DNA of 64,000 bases from an uncultured Thiohalocapsa sp. (GCF_913063425.1 NZ_CAJXYK010000010.1:85375-149374); one strand, 5' to 3'; numbered from the stretch's first letter, positions 1-12,171 are shown. Notes: generated by a model not told the origin, from the sequence alone. Numbers and translations are program-made.

Positions 1-185
1 GCGCAGCGCTGCTGGCGCCGGGCGGCGTGCTGCTCGCGCTGAAGGGGCGGGACCCTGGTCCTGAGCTCGACGCCCTGGCCGCGGCGGCGCCGCCGCGGGT
101 GGACGCGGATGCCGCCGTGGTGCACCCGCTCACGGTGCCGATGCTCGAAGCCGAGCGCTGCGTGATCGAGGTACCGTTCAGCTGA
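1..185 (+). CDS. rsmG: 16S rRNA (guanine-527-N7)-methyltransferase, 3' end only
   Basis: Only the last 60 codons lie in the window; the reading frame begins at base 3 and ends with TGA at 183-185. The visible peptide has a hydrophobic strand ending in LLALKGRDPGPEL and a terminal VPMLEAERCVIEVPFS. This matches the usual C-terminus of RsmG/GidB, a SAM-dependent methyltransferase that modifies G527 of 16S rRNA. The next gene is parA, and rsmG-parA-parB is a conserved order near the origin in gammaproteobacteria, which supports the call. The catalytic and SAM-binding parts are outside the window. Confidence 0.85.
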   Translation, partial: AALLAPGGVLLALKGRDPGPELDALAAAAPPRVDADAAVVHPLTVPMLEAERCVIEVPFS

Positions 186-380
186 CGGGCAAGGCGGGCT
201 GCGCTTGCACACCGCCCTGCTGAGGTGCCCGGCTGAGGTGCCCGGCCGTGGCGCTCTGGGGAAGGCTTCGCTGCGGCCCATGGGCAGGGCGCGACCCTGT
301 TCGGCTCGCGGATCAGCCCGCACCCGCACCACGCCCGTTAAGGACGGCGCCACGCGCCGCTGGAAGCACTCAGGAGCCAC

Positions 381-1169
381 ATGGCCCGCATCATCGCCAT
401 CGCGAATCAGAAGGGCGGCGTCGGCAAGACCACCACCGCCGTCAACCTCGCCGCGTCGCTCGCCTCCATGAAGCGCCGCGTGCTGTTGGTGGACATGGAC
501 CCGCAGGGCAATGCCACCATGGGCGTCGGCGTGGACAAGTACGCGCTGGAGCGCACCGGCTGCGACCTGCTGCTTTCCGACACCCCGTTTGCGCAATGTG
601 TGCAGCGGGTGCCGGAGCCCGCGCCCGGCTTCGACCTGCTGCCCTCCAATGGCGACATGACCGCCGCCGAGGTGGGGCTCATGCAGGGGGAGACTCGCGA
701 GCGTACGCTTGCCACAAGGCTCGCGGCACATGCGGCGGCGTATGAGATCATCCTGCTGGACTGCCCGCCGTCGCTCAACATGCTCACCGTGAACGCCCTG
801 GTGGCGGCGGACGGCGTGCTCATCCCCATCCAGTGCGAGTATTACGCGCTGGAGGGGCTGTCGGCGCTGCTCGACACCATCGAGCAGATCCGCAGCAGCC
901 GCAACGGGGCGCTGCGCATTGACGGCATCCTGCGCACCATGCACGACCCGCGCAACAATCTTTCCAACCAGGTCTCCACGCAGCTCGTGACCCACTTCAA
1001 GGGCCAGGTCTACCGCACCATCGTGCCGCGCAATGTGCGCCTTGCCGAGGCGCCGAGCCACGGGCTGCCGGTGCTGGAATACGACGCCGGCTCCCGTGGT
1101 GCACTGGCCTACGTGGCGCTTGCCGGCGAGGTGCTGCGCCGCCGGGAGCCGGCCCCGAACGCGGCCTGA
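381..1169 (+). CDS. parA: Chromosome partitioning ATPase ParA (Soj)
   Basis: A 262-residue ParA/Soj ATPase that binds DNA non-specifically when ATP-bound and moves ParB-parS complexes during chromosome segregation. The deviant Walker A motif KGGVGKTT lies at about residues 11-18. The Walker A' region reads [12 protein letters not shown], and ILLDCPPSL supplies Walker B. The start follows AGGAGCC a few bases upstream (about 371-377), a good ribosome binding site. The length is typical of chromosomal ParA. It is followed by parB and preceded by rsmG. A 244-base stretch separates its stop from the preferred parB start and stays open in the parB frame. Confidence 0.95.
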   Translation: MARIIAIANQKGGVGKTTTAVNLAASLASMKRRVLLVDMDPQGNATMGVGVDKYALERTGCDLLLSDTPFAQCVQRVPEPAPGFDLLPSNGDMTAAEVGLMQGETRERTLATRLAAHAAAYEIILLDCPPSLNMLTVNALVAADGVLIPIQCEYYALEGLSALLDTIEQIRSSRNGALRIDGILRTMHDPRNNLSNQVSTQLVTHFKGQVYRTIVPRNVRLAEAPSHGLPVLEYDAGSRGALAYVALAGEVLRRREPAPNAA

Positions 1170-1413
1170 GGCCGCTGAGCCGCCCGGCACCAGCACCAGC
1201 CCCAGCACCAGCGCCAGCCCCGCGACGAAATCCGAGCGCCACCGAATCCGCATCCGCGCCGCACAGGACGCCGTGAAGAACGCCCTATCGCTGATCGAGG
1301 CCCAAATCGAGCCCCCCACCGAGCCGCCGCCCACCGCAGATGCGCCGAACCCAGCCGAGCCGCCGACGGCCGCCGCCGAGCCGGACCCTCCCGCTGCGGA
1401 GGGCGTGCGCATC

Positions 1414-2319
1414 ATGACCGCCGCCAAGAAGCGCGGCCTGGGCCGCGGTCTGGATGCCTTGCTGGGCGCTGCACGGGAGGACGCCGGCGAGCCGGAGGCT
1501 GGCGATGCCGCGGAGCCCCTCACCCGCGCAGCGCCCGACGAGGCGGTGCGCCGGTTGCCGCTGGAGCGCATCGACCGCGGTCGGTACCAGCCGCGCCGGG
1601 AGTTCGACCCGGACGCCATGCGCGAGCTCGCCGACTCCATCGCGAGCCAGGGCGTGCTCCAGCCCATCGTGGTGCGCCCCGTGGCCGGCGACCGCTACGA
1701 GATCGTCGCCGGCGAGCGGCGCTGGCGCGCGAGCCAGCAGGCGGGTCTCGCCGAGATCCCCGTCGTGGTGCGCCAGGTGGACGAGCAGACCGCGCTCGCC
1801 ATCGCGCTCATCGAAAACATCCAGCGCGAGAACCTGGCGCCCCTGGAAGAGGCCGGCGCCCTGCATCGGCTGCAGGAAGAGTTCGGCCTCACCCACCAGG
1901 CGGTGGCCGAGGCGGTGGGCAAGTCGCGCACCACGGTCACGAACCTGCTGCGGCTGCTGGAGCTCGGTGCGGAGGCCAAGTCGCTGCTCGACGCCGGGCG
2001 CCTGGAGATGGGCCACGCCCGCGCCCTGCTCGGGCTGAAGGGCGACACCCAGACACTGGCGGCACGCCAGGTGGTGGGCCGCGGGCTCTCGGTGCGCGAG
2101 ACGGAGCGCCTGGTGCGCCGGCTCCAGAGCGAAGACCCCGGCGCGGAGCGCGCGCACCAGCCGTCACAGGACCCGGACATTCGCCGTCTCCAGGACGACC
2201 TTGCCGAGCGCCTGGGTGCCCGGGTCGCGATCCAGCACGGGGCCAAGGGCGCCGGCAAGCTGGTCATCACCTACAACAGCCTGGACGAGCTGGATGGCAT
2301 CCTGGGTCATATTCGGTGA
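1414..2319 (+). CDS. parB: Chromosome partitioning protein ParB (Spo0J)
   Basis: A parS-binding CTPase that loads onto centromere sites and works with ParA. The N-terminus MTAAKKRGLGRGLDALLG is the classic ParB start. Next come the GRYQPRREFD box, the GERRWRASQQAG CTP-binding region, a central helix-turn-helix and a C-terminal dimerisation segment ending in LDGILGHIR. I chose ATG 1414 because of this family-typical start and a GGAGG about 11 bases upstream. The frame stays open upstream, and GTG at 1273 would add a Pro/Ala/Glu-rich extension. That extension is low complexity and probably not translated. No parS-like site was seen nearby. Confidence 0.93.
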   Translation: MTAAKKRGLGRGLDALLGAAREDAGEPEAGDAAEPLTRAAPDEAVRRLPLERIDRGRYQPRREFDPDAMRELADSIASQGVLQPIVVRPVAGDRYEIVAGERRWRASQQAGLAEIPVVVRQVDEQTALAIALIENIQRENLAPLEEAGALHRLQEEFGLTHQAVAEAVGKSRTTVTNLLRLLELGAEAKSLLDAGRLEMGHARALLGLKGDTQTLAARQVVGRGLSVRETERLVRRLQSEDPGAERAHQPSQDPDIRRLQDDLAERLGARVAIQHGAKGAGKLVITYNSLDELDGILGHIR

Positions 2320-2400
2320 TAACCCCAGCCGGTGTCGTCACCAATCCGTAAGGTCCATTCGTCACGCTTATGGCAACATGCGCGGGGTTTGGTCAGGGAT

Positions 2401-2430
2401 TTGACCAGAATATTCGGGCACGCTTATACT
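2401..2430 (+). promoter_or_regulatory. Sigma-70 type promoter of the atp operon
   Basis: TTGACC (2401-2406) and TATACT (2425-2430) are separated by 18 bases. Both hexamers are close to consensus, and they sit in an AT-richer patch just after parB. The predicted start of transcription, near 2437, precedes the atpI GTG by about 16 bases. The operon is the only sensible target. Confidence 0.75.
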
Positions 2431-2452
2431 CGCGGCCCTTTGCGGGGGGCAA

Positions 2453-2866
2453 GTGAATTCGGGGAATGCCCGTGGTCTGGGCCCGCACGATCGGGTGCAG
2501 CTGCGCCGCCTGCTGCTTTGGCAAGGGGGATTTGCGCTGGCCGCCGTCGTGCTGGCGGCGCCGTTCGGTGTGACCGCGCTCAAGTCGGCGGCCATCGGTG
2601 CCGGTGTCTGCCTCCTCGCCAACTGGGTGTTCGCCCTGAGGGTTTTCCGCGGCTACCGCGCCCAGGCGCCGGCGGAGCTCGCATCGCGGATCTACGCGGC
2701 CGAGATCATCAAGATCGTGCTCATCCTCGGCCTGTTCGCGCTTGCGTTCGCCACCCTCGCGAATCTCAACCTGCCGGCGCTGCTCGGCACCTATTTCGCG
2801 GTGCAGGTGCTGCCCGCGCTGTTTGCATCGCGGCCCGCGTCTCCGCGGACCGCCAACCGGGATTGA
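2453..2866 (+). CDS. atpI: ATP synthase subunit I
   Basis: A 137-residue small membrane protein with four hydrophobic segments, including LLLWQGGFALAAVVLAAPFG and IIKIVLILGLFALAFATL. It is the non-structural first gene of proteobacterial atp operons and helps assemble the c-ring or supply magnesium. It starts at GTG 2453 behind a G-rich sequence (GGGGGGC) that can pair with the 16S 3' end, and it follows the promoter at 2401-2430. It ends four bases before atpB, so co-transcription is expected. Sequence conservation in this family is low, so position carries much of the weight. Confidence 0.85.
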   Translation: MNSGNARGLGPHDRVQLRRLLLWQGGFALAAVVLAAPFGVTALKSAAIGAGVCLLANWVFALRVFRGYRAQAPAELASRIYAAEIIKIVLILGLFALAFATLANLNLPALLGTYFAVQVLPALFASRPASPRTANRD

Positions 2867-4049
<1,183 letters not shown>

Positions 4050-4113
4050 GTCGTCCTCTGGTCCCCCCCAAGGCCCCAGATGGGTCCTCCACCGCGGGGG
4101 AGCCCACGTCGGG

Positions 4114-4154
4114 CGGTCGGCGGCCATGCGTCAGAAATGGCCGCCGGTGACCGC
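4114..4154 (+). other. Stem-loop between atpE and atpF
   Basis: CGGCGGCCAT (4118-4127) pairs perfectly with ATGGCCGCCG (4137-4146) across a 9-base loop. GCGGTC and GACCGC outside it could extend the stem with a bulge. There is no T-run, so it is not a simple terminator. It may protect the upstream atpE message or help set c-subunit excess. The function is inferred; the pairing is seen. Confidence 0.6.
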
Positions 4155-4192
4155 CGTTCCACACTAGAGGCACAAGTCAGAAAGGCAGACGG

Positions 4193-4663
4193 ATGAACAT
4201 CAACCTTACTTTGCTCGTGCAGATGATCGCCTTCGGCGTGTTCGTCGCCTTCTGCATGAAGTACGTCTGGCCGCCCATCATGAAGGCGCTGGAAGAGCGC
4301 ACGGCGAAGATCGCCGAGGGGCTCGCGGCCGCGGAGCGCGGCAAAGAGGAGCAGGAGCTGGGCGAGCAGCGGGCGCTGGAGGTCATGAAGGAGGCCAAGA
4401 CCAACGCCTCCGACATCGTCTCCCAGGCACAGAAGCGCTACAACGAGATCGTCGACGAGGCCAAGCGTGACGCCGTGGCGGAGGCCGAGCGCATCCGCAC
4501 GGCAGCCCAAGCCGAGATCGAGCAGGAGGCCAACCGCGCGCGCGAGGAGCTGCGCGAGCGCATGGCCCAGCTCGCGGTGGCCGCGGCCGAGAAGATCCTG
4601 CAGAAGGAGGTCGACGCCAAGGCGCACAAGGACCTCATCGAGTCCTTCGCGAAGCAGATCTAG
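4193..4663 (+). CDS. atpF: F1Fo ATP synthase subunit b
   Basis: A 156-residue peripheral stalk subunit. A single N-terminal membrane helix ([20 protein letters not shown]) is followed by a long charged helix that dimerises as a right-handed coiled coil, rich in Ala, Glu and Arg. The length matches the Escherichia coli protein. GAAAGG before the ATG at 4193 serves as ribosome site. It is ten bases from atpH. Confidence 0.95.
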   Translation: MNINLTLLVQMIAFGVFVAFCMKYVWPPIMKALEERTAKIAEGLAAAERGKEEQELGEQRALEVMKEAKTNASDIVSQAQKRYNEIVDEAKRDAVAEAERIRTAAQAEIEQEANRAREELRERMAQLAVAAAEKILQKEVDAKAHKDLIESFAKQI

Positions 4664-4672
4664 GGGCAGAGC

Positions 4673-5212
4673 ATGGCCGGAGATACCACCACCATCGCCC
4701 GCCCCTATGCCGAGGCGGCCTTCGAGGTTGCCAAGGCGGACGGCACGGTAGACGCCTGGGCCGAGGGCCTGGCACTGCTCGGTGCCATCGTCGAGGACCC
4801 GCAGGTGGGCGCCCAGCTCGGCAGCCCCAACGCCACGTCGGCGCAGCTGCGCGACCTGATCTTCGGCGTCGCCGGCGAGGGCCTGGGCGAGCACCTGCAG
4901 AATCTCGTGCGCCTGCTCGCGCAGAACAAGCGGCTCATTGTGCTGCCGGACATCGCCCGGCTCTTTGCGCAGATGAAGACCGTCTACGACGGCCTGCGCC
5001 ACATCGAGATCACCAGCGCCTACCCGGTGGACGACGCCGAGCGCAGCGCCCTCACCGAGCGCCTGAAGGCCCACTTCGGCGGCGACGTGGATCTCACCGT
5101 GGCGGAAGATCCGAGCCTCATCGGCGGCGTCAAGGTGCGCGCCGGCGACATCGTGATCGACGGCTCGGTGCGCGGCAAGCTCGAGCGGCTGTCCAACGAC
5201 CTGCAATTCTGA
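4673..5212 (+). CDS. atpH: F1Fo ATP synthase subunit delta
   Basis: A 179-residue subunit that joins the b-stalk to the top of the F1 head. The N-terminal helical domain begins TIARPYAEAAFEVAKADG. The C-terminal segment has the family signature DPSLIGGVKVRAGDIVIDGS. The ATG at 4673 sits behind AGGGGCAGAG. It lies between atpF and atpA in the standard order. Confidence 0.95.
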   Translation: MAGDTTTIARPYAEAAFEVAKADGTVDAWAEGLALLGAIVEDPQVGAQLGSPNATSAQLRDLIFGVAGEGLGEHLQNLVRLLAQNKRLIVLPDIARLFAQMKTVYDGLRHIEITSAYPVDDAERSALTERLKAHFGGDVDLTVAEDPSLIGGVKVRAGDIVIDGSVRGKLERLSNDLQF

Positions 5213-5287
5213 CGGCCGCCCGGCTTGAGCGCCATCTGACGGCGCACGTCGGCAGCCCTCATCGGAGACTCTCAGCGGAGCAATCCC

Positions 5288-6829
5288 ATGCAACTCAATC
5301 CCTCCGAGATCAGCGACCTGATCAAGCAAAAGATCGAGCAGTTCGATCTCAAGACCGAGGCGCGCGCCGAAGGCACCATCGTCAGCCTCACCGACGGCAT
5401 CGTGCGCATCTACGGTCTGTCGGACGCCCAGTACTATGAGATGCTGGAATTTCCGAACAACGTCTTCGGCCTGGCGCTGAACCTGGAGCGCGATTCCGTC
5501 GGCGCCGTCGTGCTCGGCGACTACACGAACCTCTCGGAAGGCGACTGGGTGCGCTGCACCGGTCGCGTGCTGGAGGTGCCGGTGGGCGAGGGCCTGCTCG
5601 GCCGCGTGGTGGACTCCCTGGGGCAGCCGCTGGACGGCAAGGGCCCGGTGCAGACCGACGCCACCTCGCCCATCGAGAAAATCGCCCCCGGCGTCATCGC
5701 CCGCCAGTCCGTGGACCAGCCCATGCAGACCGGCATCAAGGCCATCGACGCCATGGTGCCCGTCGGCCGCGGTCAGCGCGAGCTCATCATCGGCGACCGC
5801 CAGACCGGCAAGACCGCGGTGGCCGTGGACGCCATCATCAACCAGAAGGGCACCGGCGTTAAGTGCATCTACGTTGCCGTGGGCCAGAAGAACAGCTCCG
5901 TGGCCGGGGTGCAGCGCAAGCTCGAAGAGCACGGCGCCATGGAGCACACCATCATCGTGCACGCCGGCGCCTCCGACTCCGCGGCCATGCAGTTCATCGC
6001 CCCCTATGCCGGCTGCGCCATGGGCGAGTACTTCCGCGACAAGGGCGAGGACGCGCTCATCGTCTACGACGACCTCACCAAGCAGGCCTGGGCCTATCGC
6101 CAGGTGTCCCTGCTGCTGCGCCGCCCGCCTGGCCGCGAGGCGTACCCGGGCGACGTTTTCTATCTGCACTCCCGCCTGCTGGAGCGTGCCGCGCGCATCA
6201 ACGCGCACGAGGTGGAGAAGCTCACCGGCGGCAAAGTCAAGGGCCAGACCGGCTCGCTGACGGCGCTGCCGATCATCGAGACTCAGGCGGGTGACGTGTC
6301 GGCCTTCGTGCCCACCAACGTCATCTCCATCACCGACGGCCAGATCTTCCTGGAGACGGATCTGTTCAACGCCGGCATCCGCCCGGCCATCAACGCGGGT
6401 CTCTCGGTGTCCCGTGTCGGCGGCTCGGCCCAGACCAAGATCGTCAAGAAGCTTGGCGGCGGTATCCGTCTGGCCCTGGCCCAGTACCGCGAGCTGGCGG
6501 CCTTCTCGCAGTTCGCCTCCGACCTGGACGAGACCACCCGCAAGCAGCTGGAGCGCGGCGAGCGCGTCACCGAGCTCATGAAGCAGATGCAGTACACGCC
6601 CATGAGCGTCGCGCAGATGGCCTGCTCGCTGTTCGCCGTCAACGAGGGCTACCTCGACGACGTTGAGGTGAAGAAGGTCGTGGACTTCGAGCGTGCCCTG
6701 CAGAGCTATATGGCCTCCGCCCAGAAGGACCTGCTGGACAAGATCAACGCCACCGGGGACTACAGCGACGAGATCAAGGAAGCCCTGCACGCCGCGCTGA
6801 AGGACTTTACGGCGAACAACACTTGGTAG
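5288..6829 (+). CDS. atpA: F1Fo ATP synthase subunit alpha
   Basis: A 513-residue non-catalytic nucleotide-binding subunit of F1. It has the P-loop GDRQTGKTA, an N-terminal beta-barrel and the C-terminal helical domain. The sequence is full length, with the typical start [18 protein letters not shown]. It is preceded by a GGAGCAATCCC ribosome site. A 202-base gap containing a stem-loop separates it from atpG. Confidence 0.97.
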   Translation: MQLNPSEISDLIKQKIEQFDLKTEARAEGTIVSLTDGIVRIYGLSDAQYYEMLEFPNNVFGLALNLERDSVGAVVLGDYTNLSEGDWVRCTGRVLEVPVGEGLLGRVVDSLGQPLDGKGPVQTDATSPIEKIAPGVIARQSVDQPMQTGIKAIDAMVPVGRGQRELIIGDRQTGKTAVAVDAIINQKGTGVKCIYVAVGQKNSSVAGVQRKLEEHGAMEHTIIVHAGASDSAAMQFIAPYAGCAMGEYFRDKGEDALIVYDDLTKQAWAYRQVSLLLRRPPGREAYPGDVFYLHSRLLERAARINAHEVEKLTGGKVKGQTGSLTALPIIETQAGDVSAFVPTNVISITDGQIFLETDLFNAGIRPAINAGLSVSRVGGSAQTKIVKKLGGGIRLALAQYRELAAFSQFASDLDETTRKQLERGERVTELMKQMQYTPMSVAQMACSLFAVNEGYLDDVEVKKVVDFERALQSYMASAQKDLLDKINATGDYSDEIKEALHAALKDFTANNTW

Positions 6830-6907
6830 GTTTGTCGTGACAGTCCTCGGGGCGCGCTGGTGATGGGGAGTCCAGTTGCTCCCTGCGCCAAGCGCGCGCA
6901 GGGCGGA

Positions 6908-6954
6908 GGGCTGAGGGCCGAAGCACAGCGACGGACCGCCTCAGCCCTCAGCCC
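6908..6954 (+). other. Inverted repeat between atpA and atpG
   Basis: GGGCTGAGGG (6908-6917) is perfectly complementary to CCCTCAGCCC (6945-6954), with a 27-base loop. An alternative right arm, CCTCAGCCC, lies at 6939-6947, so two stems compete. No T-run follows. It may be an RNA processing or attenuation element, or a short dispersed repeat. The 202-base gap otherwise shows nothing I can name. Confidence 0.5.
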
Positions 6955-7031
6955 CGAGGAACATGCCGTCGTCGTGTGCACGTACATCGTGACCGCACAG
7001 ACGCAGCTCAGAACACAGATCGGAGCCCCCC

Positions 7032-7895
7032 ATGGCAGGCGCCAAAGAAATCCGCACCAAGATCTCCAGCATCAAGAGCACGCAGAAGATCACCAAGGCC
7101 ATGGAAATGGTGGCCACGTCCAAGATGCGTAAGGCGCAGGATCGCATGCGTGCCTCACGGCCCTATGCCCAGAAGATGCTGCAGGTGATCCGGCATCTGG
7201 CCAAGGCGTCGCCGGAGTATCACCACAGCTTCCTCGCCACCGAGCGCGAGGTGAAGCGGGTGGGGTACATCGTCGTCTCCTCGGACCGCGGGCTCTGCGG
7301 TGGCCTCAACGCCAACCTGTTCCGCAAGCTCGTCGGCGAGATCCGCGGCCACCGGGACAATGGCATCGATGCGATGTTCTGCACCATCGGCAACAAGGCG
7401 CTCGGGTTCTTCCGGCGCTTCGGCGGCAAGGTGGAGGCGCAGGTGACCCATCTGGGTGACAAGCCGCACATCGAAGACCTCATCGGCACGGTCAAGGTGA
7501 TGCTGAACGCCTTCGAGCAGGGCGAGATCGATGCCATCCACATCGCTTACAACGAATTCGAGAACACCATGACCCAGCGGCCGACCATCCGGCAGCTGGT
7601 GCCCATCCAGGCCGAAGACGACGGCCCAACGGGCCCGATCTGGGACTACATCTACGAGCCGGACGCGCGCCTGGTGCTCGATAACCTGCTGACCCGTTAC
7701 ATCGAGTCCCTGGTGTACCAGGCCGTGGTGGAGAATGGCGCCTGCGAGCAGGCCGCACGCCGCGTGGCCATGAAGGCCGCCACCGACAACGCCGGCGGCC
7801 TCATCGACGAGCTGCAGCTCGTCTACAACAAGGCCCGGCAGGCAGCCATCACCCAGGAAATCTCCGAGATCGTCAGCGGTGCCGCGGCGGTGTAG
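7032..7895 (+). CDS. atpG: F1Fo ATP synthase subunit gamma
   Basis: A 287-residue central rotor shaft of F1. The N-terminal coiled-coil helix starts [18 protein letters not shown] and continues [18 protein letters not shown]. The C-terminal helix ends [20 protein letters not shown]. Both are diagnostic of the family. The length is normal. It lies between atpA and atpD in the expected operon order. Confidence 0.97.
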   Translation: MAGAKEIRTKISSIKSTQKITKAMEMVATSKMRKAQDRMRASRPYAQKMLQVIRHLAKASPEYHHSFLATEREVKRVGYIVVSSDRGLCGGLNANLFRKLVGEIRGHRDNGIDAMFCTIGNKALGFFRRFGGKVEAQVTHLGDKPHIEDLIGTVKVMLNAFEQGEIDAIHIAYNEFENTMTQRPTIRQLVPIQAEDDGPTGPIWDYIYEPDARLVLDNLLTRYIESLVYQAVVENGACEQAARRVAMKAATDNAGGLIDELQLVYNKARQAAITQEISEIVSGAAAV

Positions 7896-7909
7896 CGCAG
7901 CGGGACTGA

Positions 7910-9355
<1,446 letters not shown>

Positions 9356-9437
9356 ACCAGCCGCACCCGGCAGCGCCGCCCGCCGACCGGTGCGCGGCGG
9401 CCCTGCCGGGCCGGGCAGCTTTCTGGAGCACGCCATC

Positions 9438-9863
9438 ATGGCAATGCAGATCCACGTGGACATCGTGAGCGCCGAGGGGGCCATCCACTCCGGCAGCGCG
9501 AGCATGCTCTACGCCCCCGGCGAGATGGGCGAGCTCGGCATCGCCGCCCGCCATGCACCGCTCATCACCCGCCTCAAGCCCGGCGATGTCCGGGTCGAGG
9601 ATGACCATGGCAAAATGGAGCATTTCTACGTCTCCGGCGGCATGCTGGAGGTGCAGCCGGACGTGATCACCGTGCTCGCCGACACGGCTATCCGTGCCGA
9701 GAACATCGACGAGGCCAAGGCCCTGGAGGCCAAGCGCCGCGCCGAGGACACGCTGGCCGGGCAGACGGCGGAATTCGAGTACGCCAAGGCGCAGGCGGAG
9801 CTGGCCGAGGCCATCGCACAGTTGCGCGCCATCGAGAAGCTGCGCAAGATGCGCGCCAGTTGA
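9438..9863 (+). CDS. atpC: F1Fo ATP synthase subunit epsilon
   Basis: A 141-residue regulatory and rotor subunit of F1. It has an N-terminal beta-sandwich (MQIHVDIVSAEGAIHSGSA) with the conserved GELGIAARHAPLIT, and a C-terminal two-helix domain ending AIEKLRKMRAS. I chose ATG 9438 because it gives the standard N-terminus and has GGAG nine bases upstream. The open frame extends further 5' without homology. It is the last gene of the atp operon. A short stem (9918-9924 with 9934-9940) follows but lacks a T-run. Confidence 0.94.
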   Translation: MAMQIHVDIVSAEGAIHSGSASMLYAPGEMGELGIAARHAPLITRLKPGDVRVEDDHGKMEHFYVSGGMLEVQPDVITVLADTAIRAENIDEAKALEAKRRAEDTLAGQTAEFEYAKAQAELAEAIAQLRAIEKLRKMRAS

Positions 9864-10066
9864 GGTCGGGCCGGTCCTAAGTAAGCGCCCCGAGCGCGCG
9901 AGCATCCGACAACGACCGGCGCTGGTCGGGCCACAGCGCCGCTGAACCGGCCGCTCGCGGACAGCCCCGCTTCAGACGGCGTGTCAGTCGGGCCCTGTGT
10001 TGGCTGTCCATCCCCGCGGATGGCCTGCGAAGTGCCCGGCCGTCTCGGGTGCGGCACTCAAGACTT

Positions 10067-10094
10067 TTGGGCCTGCGGTCGGTTGCGCTATGCT
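10067..10094 (+). promoter_or_regulatory. Candidate sigma-70 promoter upstream of the SlyD-like gene
   Basis: TTGGGC (10067-10072) and TATGCT (10089-10094) are 16 bases apart and lie 33 bases before the next start codon. The location in the 263-base gap after atpC fits a separate transcription unit. The -35 hexamer is imperfect. Confidence 0.4.
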
Positions 10095-10126
10095 CCCGGC
10101 AGTCAACCTGCTTACCCCCGCCCGCC

Positions 10127-10627
10127 ATGTCCGACCGCGTCGCCGCCGGCAAGCTCGTGTCCCTGACCTACAGCATCCGTGACGATGCGGGACAGGTGCT
10201 TGAGCAGAGCAACCTGCCTGTGTCGTACATCCAGGGCGGCAACAGCGAGCTCATCGGCGGCATGGATGCGGCCATTGCCGGCAAGGGCGCCGGTGACGAG
10301 GTGGAGCTGGACGTTGCGCCGGAAGCAAGCGGTTTCGGCCCTTACGACCCGGACCTGACGTTCACCGACGCCGTCGAGAATGTGCCACCCGAGTTTCGCC
10401 GGGTCGGCGCCGAGGTGCCCATGCAGAGCGACGCCGGCGAGACGCGGACCTTCTACGTGACGCGCATTGCCGACGGCCGCCTCACCGTCGACGGCAACCA
10501 TCCCCTCGCCGGCAAACGGCTGCGGGTGCGCATCCGCATCCAGGACGTGCGCGAGCCCAGTGCCGCGGACGTGCAGGCGGATGCCGCCGACGACGCGCCC
10601 GCCACCAACCCCGGCACGCTGCACTGA
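10127..10627 (+). CDS. SlyD-like FKBP-type peptidyl-prolyl isomerase
   Basis: A 166-residue cytoplasmic prolyl isomerase and chaperone of the SlyD type. The FKBP half-domains (LVSLTYSIRDDAGQVLEQS and HPLAGKRLRVRIRIQDV) flank an inserted IF chaperone domain. GGNSELIGGMDAAIAGKGAGD is the flap typical of SlyD and FkpB-like proteins, cited here only in part. The histidine/cysteine-rich metal-binding tail of E. coli SlyD is absent. I chose ATG 10127 because homology starts there. It stands between atpC and glmU, probably with its own promoter. Confidence 0.85.
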   Translation: MSDRVAAGKLVSLTYSIRDDAGQVLEQSNLPVSYIQGGNSELIGGMDAAIAGKGAGDEVELDVAPEASGFGPYDPDLTFTDAVENVPPEFRRVGAEVPMQSDAGETRTFYVTRIADGRLTVDGNHPLAGKRLRVRIRIQDVREPSAADVQADAADDAPATNPGTLH

Positions 10628-10700
10628 AGCAGGCGGCCATCGCTGTCATGTCGCCCGCCGCCGGATCGATTCACTCAAGCCTGCCCAAGGTCTCTGCCCC

Positions 10701-12062
10701 ATGACCCTCGGCGTCGTCATCCTCGCCGCCGGCAAAGGGACGCGCATGCGCTCCGCCCTGCCGAAGGTGCTGCATCCACTCGCAGGCCGCCCACTGCTGC
10801 GCCACGTGCTCGATGCCGCGGGGGCCGTGGGCGCCACCCGTGTCTGCGTGGTCTACGGCCATGGCGGCGAGCAGGTGCCGCGGGCCCTGGCCGACGCCGA
10901 CTGCGCCTGGGTGGAGCAGGCGGAGCGCCTCGGCACCGGACATGCGGTGCAGCAGGCACTGCCGGCCATGGCGGAGGTGGACCGGGTGCTGGTGCTCTAC
11001 GGCGATGTGCCACTCATCGAGGCGGAGACGCTGAACCGGCTCATTGCCGACAGCAGCGACACGGCCCTCGGCCTGCTCACCATGACCATCGCCGACCCCG
11101 CCGGCTACGGCCGCATCGTCCGCGACGGCGGCGGCCACGTGCTGCGCATCGTCGAGCACAAGGACGCGAGCGATGCCGAGCGCGCCATCACCGAGGTCAA
11201 CACCGGCATCATCGTCGCTGATCGCGCCCGCCTCGCCGACTGGCTCGGGCGGGTGGATAACAACAACGTCCAGCGCGAGTACTACCTCACGGACGTCATC
11301 GGGCTCGCCGCCGCCGAGGGCGTGGACGTGGTCACCGCGCAGCCCGAAACGCCGGAAGAGGTCGCCGGCGTCAACGACCGCATCCAGCTCGCCGAGCTGG
11401 AGCGCTGTCACCAGCGGCGCACCGCCGAATGCCTGATGCGCCGCGGCACCACCATCATGGACCCCGCCCGCATCGATGTGCGCGGGCGCCTGGACTGCGA
11501 GCGAGACGTCACGCTGGATGTGAACCTGGTCTGCGAGGGCGAGGTCAACATCGGCACCGGCGCCCGCATCGGCCCCAACTGCGTGCTCAAGGACTGCGAC
11601 ATCGGCGCCGGTGCCGAGGTGCTCGCCCATTGCATCATCGAAGGCGCGCGGGTCGCCGCGGGGGCTCGCATCGGACCCTATGCCCGGCTGCGGCCGGGGG
11701 CGGACATCGGCCGCCATTGCCACATCGGCAACTTCGTCGAGGTGAAACAGGCCCACATCGCCGAGGGGAGCAAGGTCAACCACCTGAGCTACATCGGCGA
11801 TGCGGAGATCGGCAGCGGCGTCAACGTCGGCGCCGGCACCATCACCTGCAACTACGACGGCGCCTACAAGCACCTGACCCGCATCGGCGACGGCGCCTTC
11901 ATCGGCTCCAACACCGCTCTGGTGGCGCCGGTGGCCGTGGGCGCCGGCGCCACCATCGGCGCGGGCTCCGTGATCAGCATGGATGCACCCGCCGAGCAGC
12001 TCACGGTGAGCCGCGCCCGGCAGGTCACCATTCAGGGGTGGGAGCGGCCGCGGAAGAAGTGA
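10701..12062 (+). CDS. glmU: Bifunctional GlcN-1-P acetyltransferase / GlcNAc-1-P uridylyltransferase
   Basis: A 453-residue enzyme making UDP-GlcNAc for peptidoglycan and lipopolysaccharide. The N-terminal uridylyltransferase has the nucleotide loop VILAAGKGTRMRS. The C-terminal left-handed beta-helix acetyltransferase shows many hexapeptide repeats, plus VNHLSYIGDAEIG and NVGAGTITCNYDG. I chose ATG 10701 because the nucleotide-binding loop starts eight residues later. Length and domain order match E. coli GlmU. It pairs with glmS, the preceding step, just downstream. Confidence 0.97.
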   Translation: MTLGVVILAAGKGTRMRSALPKVLHPLAGRPLLRHVLDAAGAVGATRVCVVYGHGGEQVPRALADADCAWVEQAERLGTGHAVQQALPAMAEVDRVLVLYGDVPLIEAETLNRLIADSSDTALGLLTMTIADPAGYGRIVRDGGGHVLRIVEHKDASDAERAITEVNTGIIVADRARLADWLGRVDNNNVQREYYLTDVIGLAAAEGVDVVTAQPETPEEVAGVNDRIQLAELERCHQRRTAECLMRRGTTIMDPARIDVRGRLDCERDVTLDVNLVCEGEVNIGTGARIGPNCVLKDCDIGAGAEVLAHCIIEGARVAAGARIGPYARLRPGADIGRHCHIGNFVEVKQAHIAEGSKVNHLSYIGDAEIGSGVNVGAGTITCNYDGAYKHLTRIGDGAFIGSNTALVAPVAVGAGATIGAGSVISMDAPAEQLTVSRARQVTIQGWERPRKK

Positions 12063-12145
12063 CGAGTGACGAGGGCCGAGTAACGAGGGGTGCAATCCAC
12101 TCCTCGCCCCTCGCCCCTCGATCCTCGCCCCTCGATCCTCGCCCT
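12063..12145. repeat. Short complementary repeat cluster between glmU and glmS
   Basis: CGAGTGACGAGGG-type units (12063-12090) face CCTCGCCCCTCGAT-type units repeated at 12100-12145. CGAGGGG can pair with the several CCCCTCG copies. This makes alternative strong hairpins in the glmU-glmS spacer. No T-run is seen. It looks like a dispersed intergenic repeat rather than a simple terminator. Confidence 0.55.
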
Positions 12146-12171
12146 GAAGCCCAAAGAAAGAGCTCAATCCT

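Noticed and set aside
1033..1413. Upstream extension of parB
   Set aside because: The frame is open back to 1033, overlapping parA, but it is Pro/Ala-rich and ParB starts naturally at 1414. GTG 1273 remains a weak alternative.
1..2400. parS centromere sites near parAB
   Set aside because: I looked for sequences close to TGTTTCACGTGAAACA and saw none here. A motif scan of the whole window would settle it.
9918..9940. Terminator after atpC
   Set aside because: GGCGCTG and CAGCGCC form a short stem, but no T-run follows, so I do not call a terminator.
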